Source: HGM13233 sp964478515
Lineage (GTDB): Bacteria; Bacillota; Clostridia; Oscillospirales; Ruminococcaceae
NCBI GenBank assembly: GCA_964478515.1
Contig: CAYZIL010000038.1
Location: 1-8,481 of the forward strand
Reading direction: 5' to 3'
DNA length: 8,481 nt
Shown: piece by piece, positions 1 to 5,728 of the stretch
How the letters are laid out: every line of letters starts with the position of its first letter
Numbering within the stretch: the stretch's first letter is position 1
The notes under the pieces: generated by a model
What the model saw: the letters and a program-made list of their open reading frames with translations, nothing else
Database searches by the model: none
Told to the model about the DNA's origin: nothing
Translations under genes and position numbers: made by a program

Positions 1-23
1 GAAATGCGTTGTTGTGGAAAAAT

Positions 24-125
24 GTAGGGGCGAACTGTGTTCGCCCGAATGAATTACTCCCATTATCCGACATCTGTAAAATAGTTATTGTCCGATGAGA
101 GCGGGCGAACGAAGTTCGCCCCTAC
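24..125. repeat. MITE-like element with palindromic inverted ends
   Basis: Two 24-base ends (24-47 and 102-125) are inverted repeats of each other and differ only in a 3-base centre. Each end is itself a small hairpin: GGGCGAAC, a 3-base loop (TGT on the left, GAA on the right), then GTTCGCCC. The outer ends read GTAGG on the left and CCTAC on the right. The 54 bases between them are AT-rich and have no ORF. Repeats of this general shape, starting GTAGGGGCG, are common between genes in Clostridia and are usually regarded as non-autonomous mobile or REP-like elements. No clear target-site duplication is visible at the edges. Seen directly: the symmetry. Inferred: mobility. Confidence 0.6.
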
Positions 126-233
126 TGGTGCACATGAATTTTATCGTCATTGCGGATATAACGGCGATAAACAACAAATCAACTTTAAGAAGATGTTCTA
201 ACGTCGCCCAATGAGCATAATCCTACATAAAGC

Positions 234-280
234 AATACCCACCGAGAAGGACTTCTTCCCGGTGGGTATTTTCTGTGTTT
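234..280 (+). terminator. Strong rho-independent terminator without a gene in front of it
   Basis: A perfect 11-bp stem pairs 234-244 (AATACCCACCG) with 260-270. An inner 4-bp stem, GAAG (246-249) with CTTC (255-258), sits beyond one mismatch and closes a 5-base loop. A T-rich tail follows (TTTCTGTGTTTTC). The tail is on the plus strand, so the hairpin should stop rightward transcription. No gene lies between base 1 and the hairpin, so it belongs either to a gene ending left of the window or to a short untranslated transcript. Confidence 0.7.
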
Positions 281-533
281 TCTTGTGTAGCCGCAGTAAA
301 CACGAACACTGTTTTTGTGGAAACAAAATAGCGTACCTATTCGTTGCCATAAGCCCCCGCCGCTGCCTTATTCCCCTGGCGGCAAAAAAAATTCAGTGAA
401 TTCCTTTGAGTTTCGTGCGGCGGCGTGAAGCTCGTTTTCGTTAGCGGTGCTTTTACGCTCAAAAAATCGTTTTGTATTCGCTTTTGCGCACCCGCGCAGC
501 GGCCGCACTAATATACGCAGCACGACAAAAACA
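281..533. other. Non-coding stretch, nothing recognised
   Basis: This stretch lies between the orphan terminator and the promoter of the flavodoxin-fusion gene. A reading frame is open from 429 into the downstream gene, but its translation is rich in Arg, Ser and Asn, has no recognisable domain and lacks a ribosome binding site. A short A-run occurs at 385-392. No RNA gene, operator or repeat was recognised. Confidence 0.4.
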
Positions 534-562
534 TTGTCGAAAAGCGCTGTTGGGTCTATACT
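534..562 (+). promoter_or_regulatory. Sigma-A-type promoter of the flavodoxin-fusion gene
   Basis: A -35 box TTGTCG (534-539) and a -10 box TATACT (557-562) are separated by exactly 17 bases. Transcription would start near 569 and give a leader of about 110 bases before the ATG at 678. The leader has only weak hairpins (for example GCCGTACGGC near 573-582), and no riboswitch class was recognised. Confidence 0.6.
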
Positions 563-664
563 TGTTCTTGGCCGTACGGCAAAAAACCTAACTCGCGCCG
601 CTCTTTCAGAAAAACTTGCGGCGTTTGCGCACATTGCCGCCGACAATCTTTTATCAAGTTACCC

Positions 665-669
665 GGAGG
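665..669 (+). promoter_or_regulatory. Ribosome binding site deciding the start at 678
   Basis: GGAGG sits 8 bases before the ATG at 678. It is the only good Shine-Dalgarno sequence near the front of this long open frame and so fixes the start, rather than the GTG at 447, which lies upstream of the promoter. Confidence 0.75.
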
Positions 670-677
670 CTTCTCAG

Positions 678-1613
678 ATGAGCTCAAGATGGAACCGCGC
701 CAGGAAATGGCTGATATTCTGGTGTCTTTTTATCGGCGTGGGCGCCGTCGCCGGCGCTGCGGGCATGTTTGCCGACACCAGCGGCGCCGCCATGGGCATG
801 GACGCCATGCTGCCGTATTTTCAAAAGCTGCCCTTTGCCGACGTTTTATTCAAAAACTACCTTTTCCCCGGCATTGCGCTGCTGCTCGTCAACGGACTTA
901 CCAACCTCACCGCCGCCGCGCTGCTTTTCCGCAAGACAAAAACCGGCGTCGTGCTCGGCGGCGTTTTCGGCGTGACGCTAATGCTGTGGATATGCATTCA
1001 GTTCTATATATTTCCGCTCAATTTTATGTCGAGCATCTATTTCATTTTCGGCTTGTGTCAGGCCGTTACCGGGTACGCCTGCTATGTGTTTTATTGCCAG
1101 GAGCACATGGATTTTGACCCGGCAAATTATTCGCACATTGCCGAAAAATCGCCGGTGCTGGTCGTTTATTTTTCCCGCCTCGGCAGTACCCGCAAAGTCG
1201 CCTACGCCTGCGCCGAGCGCCTGCACGCGCAGTTGTTTGAGCTGAAAACTGTTGAACCAACCGCCGGTACCGGCGGCTTTTGGTGGTGCGGCAGGTTCGG
1301 CTTGCACCGCTGGCCAATGGAAATAAGCGAACTGCCGCCGCAACTTGAGCACTGCGAGCAAGTTGTGGTCTGCACGCCGGTCTGGGTGTTTTCCGTCTGT
1401 GCGCCGGTGCGGGATTTTCTGGCAAAAGCCCGCGGCAAGCTGAAAAACGTCTCCTACATTGCCGTGCATTTTAACCCGGTTGTGCCGAAGGGGCTGTACG
1501 ACACTATGGACGGGCTTTGCGGCGCAAAGCACCAAAATGCCGTCAGCGTCACCAACCGTTTCGGCCGCCTGCGCTGCAAGCAGCAAACGCACGCGGCAAC
1601 ACCGACCCCTTGA
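678..1613 (+). CDS. Membrane protein with C-terminal flavodoxin-like domain
   Basis: This 311-residue protein has two parts. Residues 1-140 hold about four hydrophobic segments (roughly 11-31, 62-84, 89-112 and 115-139), so it should be an integral membrane protein. Residues 158-295 resemble a flavodoxin fold: a beta strand followed by a phosphate-binding-like loop (VVYFSRLGSTRK, 162-173), then a strand and loop CTPVWVFSVCAPVRDF (232-247), which matches the GTPVW-type FMN-contact region of flavodoxin and NAD(P)H:quinone-reductase-like proteins. FMN binding and electron transfer at the membrane are inferred. The HFNPV stretch (264-268) stands where many relatives carry a Gly-rich loop, so FMN contacts may be altered. 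The last 15 residues are polar and low in complexity. The start is set by GGAGG 8 bases upstream. The gene is monocistronic, with its own promoter and a terminator 74 bases after its stop. Confidence is high for the gene and moderate for the flavodoxin call. Confidence 0.8.
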   Translation: MSSRWNRARKWLIFWCLFIGVGAVAGAAGMFADTSGAAMGMDAMLPYFQKLPFADVLFKNYLFPGIALLLVNGLTNLTAAALLFRKTKTGVVLGGVFGVTLMLWICIQFYIFPLNFMSSIYFIFGLCQAVTGYACYVFYCQEHMDFDPANYSHIAEKSPVLVVYFSRLGSTRKVAYACAERLHAQLFELKTVEPTAGTGGFWWCGRFGLHRWPMEISELPPQLEHCEQVVVCTPVWVFSVCAPVRDFLAKARGKLKNVSYIAVHFNPVVPKGLYDTMDGLCGAKHQNAVSVTNRFGRLRCKQQTHAATPTP

Positions 1614-1686
1614 GCACAAATTAGCCGTGCGGCGGCCGGTTTCTTGGCCCTTTGCCGCGGCGAAAAGCTCAGCGCTAAAACAGAAC

Positions 1687-1722
1687 TTAAGCGGCGGCAC
1701 TGAAAACAGTGCCGCCGCTTAA
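1687..1722. terminator. Bidirectional terminator between convergent genes
   Basis: A perfect 16-bp inverted repeat (1687-1702 with 1707-1722) closes an AAAA loop. It lies between the end of the flavodoxin-fusion gene (1613, plus) and the end of the DUF4432 gene (1762, minus). The tails are moderately T-rich both ways: AAATAATTTTA on the plus strand and TTCTGTTTTAGC on the minus strand. It probably ends both transcripts. Confidence 0.75.
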
Positions 1723-1761
1723 AAATAATTTTATGCGCGGCGCAGCTTAATGCCGCGGCTG

Positions 1762-2856
1762 TTATTTCGCGGCAATCTCCGCAATGGTCTTGCTCATAGC
1801 GGCGCTCTCGTTTTTGTCGAGATAGCCGGCTTCAAAGAACAGCGACACGCTGCTTTTGGGCGGAACCGTTTTGCGCAGTCCGTGTTCTATGGCGTAGGCG
1901 CGGCCGAGATGGTTGCCGGTGTTGGGCAGCGCGAAGCCGCAAGACGCCTCCTCGCCGGTGCGGGCCATCCAGCGCACACCGGTCGGCAGGTAGGTCGTGT
2001 CGAAGCCGACATAACAGCCGTCACCTTCCGGCAGCAGCTGCATGGCGTGAGCCCAGCCGCGCTCGTCCGTCTTGTACTTTATGCAGCAGCACAATTCGGG
2101 GTCGTAGCACTGGTTGTCGGGGTCAATCACGTCGCCGACGCTGTGGTCGGCAGACAGCTTTTTGTAGTAGTCGTAGCGCGCTTTTTCGCGCTGCGGCGTT
2201 TGGCCGAAGTCCTCGTAGAAGGTGTCAAAATGGTCGGCGTCGTTGGGCGCGCTGTACAGCAGCCGCGCGCCGTCAAAGGGACGCCAGTTTATGTGGCACA
2301 TGTACATAAAGAACATGTCGGTGCTGCGCCGGTTCTCAATGTCGAAGCACATGTGTACGCGGGTCTCGTTCTCGTAAAGCCGCAGCCGCGGGCCGGCAAC
2401 ATAGTCGGTCTCCAGCGCGTTGCGGTAGCGCACCTTGCCGCTTAGCTGCACATAATTGCCCTTTTCGTCGCTGCCGAACTCAAGCGTCGCCTCGTCGTAG
2501 TGGGCGCGCGGCAGTTCGCCGTGCATAGGGTGCGGGTCCTCCTCAGAGGGGTTTCCCATCGCCGTCAGACCGCAGTGAATCATAAACGCGCCGTAGCTCA
2601 GCTCAAAATCGTCTGTCATCAGCGGCTCGTCAAAGGTGGACTTCATTGTAAAATCCCGCCCGTCAAAGCACGCGCGCCATACCTGCTGACCGTTAAAGGG
2701 CAGTATTTCCAGCTCGGCGCGCTTTGTTTTCAAACGCAGCCCGCACACGCCGGTGGTATATTTGAACGCGGTGGCCTCAATGCCGCCGCAGCGGCCTATC
2801 TCATAGGGGCGCTCGCAAAACGCTCCCGGCCGCAGGGTAAATACTGTTTTTTCCAT
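1762..2856 (-). CDS. DUF4432 family aldose-1-epimerase-like protein
   Basis: This 364-residue protein matches the DUF4432 family, which has the beta-sandwich fold of galactose mutarotases. Mutarotases interconvert the alpha and beta anomers of free sugars; the true substrates of DUF4432 proteins are mostly unknown. Family landmarks are visible in order: FNGQQVWRACFDGRDF (54-69), PMHGELPRAHY (110-120, with H112), YMCHINWRPFDGARL (185-199, with H188 where mutarotases have a catalytic His), then a C-terminal block with FALPNTGNHLGRAYAIEHG (308-326) and FFEAGYLD (340-347). There is no signal peptide, so it should act in the cytoplasm. The frame is open further upstream, but the ATG at 2856 comes 4 bases after the stop of the epimerase gene, which implies translational coupling; the Shine-Dalgarno sequence is weak. 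A run of three cysteines (256-258) is unusual. Confidence 0.85.
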   Translation of the reverse strand: MEKTVFTLRPGAFCERPYEIGRCGGIEATAFKYTTGVCGLRLKTKRAELEILPFNGQQVWRACFDGRDFTMKSTFDEPLMTDDFELSYGAFMIHCGLTAMGNPSEEDPHPMHGELPRAHYDEATLEFGSDEKGNYVQLSGKVRYRNALETDYVAGPRLRLYENETRVHMCFDIENRRSTDMFFMYMCHINWRPFDGARLLYSAPNDADHFDTFYEDFGQTPQREKARYDYYKKLSADHSVGDVIDPDNQCYDPELCCCIKYKTDERGWAHAMQLLPEGDGCYVGFDTTYLPTGVRWMARTGEEASCGFALPNTGNHLGRAYAIEHGLRKTVPPKSSVSLFFEAGYLDKNESAAMSKTIAEIAAK

Positions 2857-2860
2857 CGGC

Positions 2861-3694
2861 TCAGCCCTGTGCCTCGGCAATAATGTCGCGCGCGGCGCGG
2901 CAGGCCTTGCGGTTGAAGAGAATCGGGTCCTGACGGTACTCCTCAAAAATCTCCAGCGATGCGTAGCCGTCGTAGCCGTAGGCATTTATCATCTCTACCG
3001 TCTCGCGGAAGGCCATCTCGCCGTCGCCGACCATCAAATGGTCCTCGCAGCTGGGCACGCCGTCGACCAGGTGAATGTGGTGCATGTCTTTGCCGAGTTT
3101 TTCAAAATACTCGGACGCCGGCTCGGCGTTCGTCAGCGCGGCTACCAGGTCGAGCATGCCCTTGACGTTGGGCGAATTGAGCGCGCGCATGGTCTTGACG
3201 ACGTCGTCTATCTTGGTTATCATCGTGCTTTCCCAGGGCGTAACGGTCTCAAGAACGATGACAGCGCCGACCTTTTCGGCGTAACGGGCAAGCTCGCCCA
3301 GGCCCTCTATCATCATGTTCCACTTCTCGTCGTAATCGCGGCCGTAACCGGGGTGTCCCGGCGCCATGACCATGAAGTTGCCCTCGCCCATGGCGGCGGT
3401 CATTTCCAGCGCGGTCTTAAAGTACTCTATGCTCTCGCGGCGCCAATCCTCGCGCTCGTGCATAATGCTGTACGGATGCACTGCCTGGTAGGGCTCGTAG
3501 CCGATTATCGGCATATCGTATTTTTTCGACAGGGCGAGCAGGTCCTTAATGTCGCCGTTCTTCAAGTCGGGCGCGTAGGCGTGCGGGCGCACACCGCAAA
3601 TTTCTATTCCCTCGTAACCGAGCTCCTTGGCGAGCTGAAAGGACTTTTCCAGCGGGTACATTACCATGCTGGCGGTAAAAAACGACAGTTTCAT
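2861..3694 (-). CDS. FrlC-like sugar (phosphate) isomerase/epimerase, TIM barrel
   Basis: This 277-residue protein belongs to the AP-endonuclease-2-like TIM-barrel family of sugar epimerases and isomerases. From memory it is strikingly close to E. coli FrlC (fructoselysine 3-epimerase, about 276 residues): it shares GYEGIEI (26-32), RPHAYAPDLK (36-45), MPIIGY (61-66) and RRES (85-88). The expected metal ligands of the family are in place: E149 (VLET), D182 (MLDLV), H208 (HIHLVD) and E248 (SLEIF). A divalent metal such as Mn2+ would support proton transfer at C3 of a ketose. The substrate could be a fructosamine such as psicoselysine or fructoselysine, or a plain ketose; this cannot be decided from sequence. 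GAGGAG lies 8 bases before the ATG. It is the first gene of a two-gene operon with the DUF4432 gene. No deglycase (FrlB), kinase (FrlD) or transporter is visible nearby. Confidence 0.85.
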   Translation of the reverse strand: MKLSFFTASMVMYPLEKSFQLAKELGYEGIEICGVRPHAYAPDLKNGDIKDLLALSKKYDMPIIGYEPYQAVHPYSIMHEREDWRRESIEYFKTALEMTAAMGEGNFMVMAPGHPGYGRDYDEKWNMMIEGLGELARYAEKVGAVIVLETVTPWESTMITKIDDVVKTMRALNSPNVKGMLDLVAALTNAEPASEYFEKLGKDMHHIHLVDGVPSCEDHLMVGDGEMAFRETVEMINAYGYDGYASLEIFEEYRQDPILFNRKACRAARDIIAEAQG

Positions 3695-3735
3695 TTTTTG
3701 TGCTCCTCATATTGTATATAATTTTGCCTGTCTCA

Positions 3736-3764
3736 ATTTTAGTCTCTTTGCGCCGATAAATCAA
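3736..3764 (-). promoter_or_regulatory. Sigma-A-type promoter of the epimerase/DUF4432 operon
   Basis: Read on the minus strand, TTGATT (3764-3759) and TAAAAT (3741-3736) are 17 bases apart. Transcription would start near 3729, giving a leader of about 35 bases. Two direct copies of AGTGGT (plus-strand ACCACT at 3764-3769 and 3784-3789) lie at and just upstream of the -35 box, 20 bp apart, and could be half-sites for a regulator. Confidence 0.6.
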
Positions 3765-3864
3765 CCACTCTTGGTGTGAGTATACCACTGCCGCGGCCGA
3801 GCGGCACTCCACGCTGTCTATTTTGCACAAATATGCAGCGCGCATTTGCAGCGGGTTTAACAAC

Positions 3865-3903
3865 GAAAAAGCCGCCTTTTCGGCGTAATTGTCGAAAAGG
3901 CGG
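3865..3903 (-). terminator. Terminator of the Cof-like HAD gene
   Basis: An 11-bp stem (3872-3882 with 3893-3903; CCGCCTTTTCG on the plus strand) is followed on the minus strand by TTTTTCG. It lies about 90 bases past the stop codon at 3993 and ends leftward transcription before the epimerase promoter. Confidence 0.75.
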
Positions 3904-3932
3904 TGTAAAGTTTGGTGGTTTTTGCACGCAGC

Positions 3933-3967
3933 GGCACAAAACTGGTATAAACCGATACCTTTGTGCC
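3933..3967 (-). other. Hairpin in the 3' untranslated region of the HAD gene
   Basis: GGCACAAA (3933-3940) pairs with TTTGTGCC (3960-3967), and inside it GGTAT (3944-3948) pairs with ATACC (3955-3959). A 3-base bulge (3941-3943) and a 6-base loop complete the structure. There is no T-tract on either side, so it is not itself a terminator. It may protect the 3' end of the mRNA or be a relic of a REP-like sequence. Confidence 0.4.
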
Positions 3968-3992
3968 TTTGGTATGCCCGCAGCTCGCGGCG

Positions 3993-4769
3993 TCAGGCTA
4001 TCTCGAGCGCATACAGCGCCTTGGCGAGGCCGTCGTTTTCCAGCGTGTCGGTGACATAATCCGCTATCGCCTTGACCTGGCGGGGCGCGCCGCCCATGCA
4101 AATGCCGACGTCGACTATCTCCAGCATGTCGAGGTCGTTTTGGCTGTCGCCGGCGGCAAAGGTGCGCAGACCGCGGTATTCCGGCAGTTCCAGCACCTTT
4201 TTGACGGCGCGGCGCTTGCCGGCGCCGCGCAGCTCGGTCTGGCAGGTGCCGTCGGTGTATTCTATTACACGCGAGTGCTTTTCCAGTACCGGGGCGCAAT
4301 ATTCCATAAATTCGGCGCGGTCGTCGTATTCAATGTCAATTGTGGCAAACTTGGGGAAATAGCCTTTTTGGCTGAAATCCGCAGCACAGCGGCAGACTCC
4401 CGTCTCCCTTTCCACCGGGTCCATATATACATTGCGAAAAAGATCGGTCTGGCCGATATACATGGCGGCAACACCGTGCTCGTCAAGCACCCTTGCCGAG
4501 TCCAGCACATCCTGCGGCCGCAAAAAAGCGTGTTCCGACAACCGGCCGTTCATCCAGATGTCGGCGCCCATACCGCTGATTATGCCGTCAAAGCCGAGCT
4601 TCAGCACATTTTGCGGGATGTCGCACTGGCCGCGGCCGGTACACAAAAACGCGATATGGCCGTTCTTGTGCAGATTTTCAAACGCCGTGTAGACGCTTGG
4701 CGGCGGCGGTTCGGCATAGCGGCACAGAGTGCCGTCAATATCAAAAAAAACAATGGCACGCTCGCTCAT
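3993..4769 (-). CDS. HAD superfamily type IIB (Cof-like) phosphatase
   Basis: This 258-residue protein is a haloacid dehalogenase-type hydrolase, a cytoplasmic Mg2+-dependent phosphatase that probably acts on sugar phosphates or related small molecules. All four core motifs are visible: I, FFDIDGTL (8-15) with nucleophile D10 and acid/base D12; II, FLCTGRG (41-47) with T44; III, K185 in GAGKRRAVKKVL; IV, GDSQNDLDML (207-216) with D208 and D212. The large insert between motifs II and III (about 85-180) is the C2 cap of the Cof/YbiV group, and the length is usual for that group. The ATG at 4769 is chosen because it follows AAGGGG and lies just downstream of a good promoter; an ATG at 4808 lies upstream of the -10 box. 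The gene is monocistronic, with its own promoter and terminator, and divergent from a second HAD gene. Confidence 0.9.
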   Translation of the reverse strand: MSERAIVFFDIDGTLCRYAEPPPPSVYTAFENLHKNGHIAFLCTGRGQCDIPQNVLKLGFDGIISGMGADIWMNGRLSEHAFLRPQDVLDSARVLDEHGVAAMYIGQTDLFRNVYMDPVERETGVCRCAADFSQKGYFPKFATIDIEYDDRAEFMEYCAPVLEKHSRVIEYTDGTCQTELRGAGKRRAVKKVLELPEYRGLRTFAAGDSQNDLDMLEIVDVGICMGGAPRQVKAIADYVTDTLENDGLAKALYALEIA

Positions 4770-4774
4770 AAAAA

Positions 4775-4780
4775 CCCCTT
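4775..4780 (-). promoter_or_regulatory. Ribosome binding site of the Cof-like HAD gene
   Basis: On the minus strand AAGGGG lies 5 bases before the ATG at 4769. Together with the promoter position it decides this start over the in-frame ATG at 4808. Confidence 0.7.
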
Positions 4781-4798
4781 GCTGCGTAATGCCATTTG

Positions 4799-4827
4799 AT
4801 TCTACCACATGCGTTTGGCAATTGCAA
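4799..4827 (-). promoter_or_regulatory. Sigma-A-type promoter of the Cof-like HAD gene
   Basis: On the minus strand TTGCAA (4827-4822) and TAGAAT (4804-4799) are 17 bases apart. The start of transcription would be near 4792, with a leader of about 22 bases. Confidence 0.65.
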
Positions 4828-4876
4828 AAGCGCGCTGCGCTCCCTGCTGCTTGTCGGGACGGCTGCTTAGGGACTG

Positions 4877-4905
4877 TTGCATTGCCGCCGTTTTTCTGCT
4901 ATGCT
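4877..4905 (+). promoter_or_regulatory. Sigma-A-type promoter of the Gph-like gene
   Basis: TTGCAT (4877-4882) and TATGCT (4900-4905) are 17 bases apart. The start of transcription would be near 4912, about 22 bases before the ATG. The -35 boxes of the two divergent promoters are 49 bp apart. Confidence 0.65.
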
Positions 4906-4923
4906 GCCAAGGAAGATTTTTTC

Positions 4924-4928
4924 GGAGG
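4924..4928 (+). promoter_or_regulatory. Ribosome binding site of the Gph-like gene
   Basis: GGAGG lies 5 bases before the ATG at 4934 and immediately downstream of the inferred transcription start. It excludes the in-frame ATG at 4877, which falls inside the promoter. Confidence 0.75.
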
Positions 4929-4933
4929 CAACC

Positions 4934-5587
4934 ATGCAAAAACGAACGGCCGTCGTCTTTGATTTGGACGGCACTCTGCTGAACACATTAACTGACATTG
5001 CCGCCAGCGTCAACGCCGCGCTCGCCGCTTTCGGCAAGCCGGCTTGCACAAAAGAACAGGTGCGCCGCTATGTTGGCAACGGCCTGCGCCGCACGCTTGA
5101 GCTCGCATTTCCCGGCGGCGGGTCCGCCGCCGAATTTGACGCGGCGTTTCAGTATCTGCTTGCCCACTATGCCGAGCACTGTCTCGACAGCAGCGCGCCC
5201 TACCCCGGCATCCCCGAGTTGTTGAGCGAGCTTGCCGGCAGCGGTTACGCGCTGGCCGTAGTTTCAAACAAGGCCGACTTTGCCGTACAGCAGCTGCGCG
5301 AGCGCTTTTTTGCGCAAATCGGCGTCGCCGTCGGCGAGCGTTCCGGCGTCGCGCGCAAGCCCGCGCCCGATATGGTCACCGCGGCGCTTAAAGAGCTCGG
5401 CGTCGACACCGCCGCCGCCGTATATGTGGGCGACTCCGAGGTGGACATAGCCACCGCGCGCAACGCCGGGCTGCCGTGCGTGAGCGTTTTGTGGGGCTTT
5501 CGCAGCCGCGCGCAGCTGACGGCCGCCGGCGCCGCCCATTTTGCCGAGCAGCCGCAGAATTTGCCGGCGCTGCTCGCGTCCTTTTAA
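4934..5587 (+). CDS. HAD-IA hydrolase, phosphoglycolate phosphatase (Gph)-like
   Basis: This 217-residue cytoplasmic phosphatase belongs to the HAD-IA group that includes phosphoglycolate phosphatase (Gph), PpaX and beta-phosphoglucomutase. Motif I is VVFDLDGTLLNT (7-18), with nucleophile D10 and acid/base D12. A helical C1 cap follows (about 18-85, including YVGNGLRRTL at 46-55, typical of Gph). Motif II is VVSNK (109-113), motif III is K142 in RKPAP, and motif IV is VGDSEVDIATARNAG (165-179) with D167 and D171. The length fits the family. Gph removes phosphoglycolate formed during DNA repair or oxygen damage, but relatives act on other sugar phosphates, so the substrate is uncertain. It has its own promoter and a strong terminator, and is divergent from the Cof-like HAD gene, which has a different cap type. 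Confidence 0.9.
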   Translation: MQKRTAVVFDLDGTLLNTLTDIAASVNAALAAFGKPACTKEQVRRYVGNGLRRTLELAFPGGGSAAEFDAAFQYLLAHYAEHCLDSSAPYPGIPELLSELAGSGYALAVVSNKADFAVQQLRERFFAQIGVAVGERSGVARKPAPDMVTAALKELGVDTAAAVYVGDSEVDIATARNAGLPCVSVLWGFRSRAQLTAAGAAHFAEQPQNLPALLASF

Positions 5588-5628
5588 AAAAGCACGCGCA
5601 AAAAAACTTGCGCCGCTGACAAATAGCA

Positions 5629-5666
5629 AGAGCTCGGCGTCTGTGGCGGCGCCGGGCTCTTTTTTT
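5629..5666 (+). terminator. Terminator of the Gph-like gene
   Basis: An 11-bp stem (5629-5639 with 5650-5660, one T-G pair) with a 10-base loop is followed by a T-tract (5658-5666 is mostly T). On the minus strand the same hairpin is followed by TTGCTATTTG, so it may also help end the GH3 gene. Confidence 0.85.
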
Positions 5667-5673
5667 GTCTGTT

Positions 5674-5689
5674 CACCGCCGCGGCGGTG
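5674..5689. other. 16-bp perfect palindrome, possible second terminator stem
   Basis: CACCGCCGCGGCGGTG is perfectly self-complementary and is followed on the plus strand by TTTTCG. It lies just after the Gph-like gene's terminator and 40 bases past the GH3 stop on the minus strand. It could back up termination on either strand; the weak tail keeps confidence low. Confidence 0.35.
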
Positions 5690-5728
5690 TTTTCGAGCGC
5701 GCAAATATCTGCCGCCGCGCGCCTTTCC

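Noticed and set aside
24..125. CRISPR-like array
   Set aside because: There are only two copies, in inverted orientation, with palindromic cores; this is not a direct-repeat array.
368..646. Minus-strand frame of 92 codons
   Set aside because: It has no ribosome binding site or recognisable domain, and it overlaps the promoter and leader of the plus-strand gene.
447..677. A longer flavodoxin-fusion protein starting at the GTG at 447
   Set aside because: The extra 77 residues contain no recognisable domain, have no ribosome binding site, and would begin upstream of a well-spaced promoter at 534-562; GGAGG before the ATG at 678 is much better.
1..677. tRNA or known riboswitch
   Set aside because: No cloverleaf, CCA end or recognised riboswitch core was found on either strand.
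978..1700. Long minus-strand frame opposite the flavodoxin-fusion gene
   Set aside because: It is an antisense shadow in GC-rich DNA, with no family motifs, and it runs through the shared terminator hairpin.
1750..2445. Long plus-strand frame opposite the DUF4432 gene
   Set aside because: The composition is rich in Val, Ala and Arg without motifs; the minus strand carries a clear protein family.
3038..3721. Long plus-strand frame opposite the epimerase gene
   Set aside because: It is antisense to conserved metal-ligand motifs and has no domain of its own.
3963..4799. 278-codon plus-strand frame opposite the Cof-like HAD gene
   Set aside because: All four HAD motifs are on the minus strand; the plus-strand frame has no ribosome binding site and no motifs.
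4770..4808. Start of the Cof-like HAD protein at the ATG at 4808
   Set aside because: That codon lies upstream of the -10 box at 4799-4804, so it would not be in the transcript; the ATG at 4769 has its own AAGGGG.
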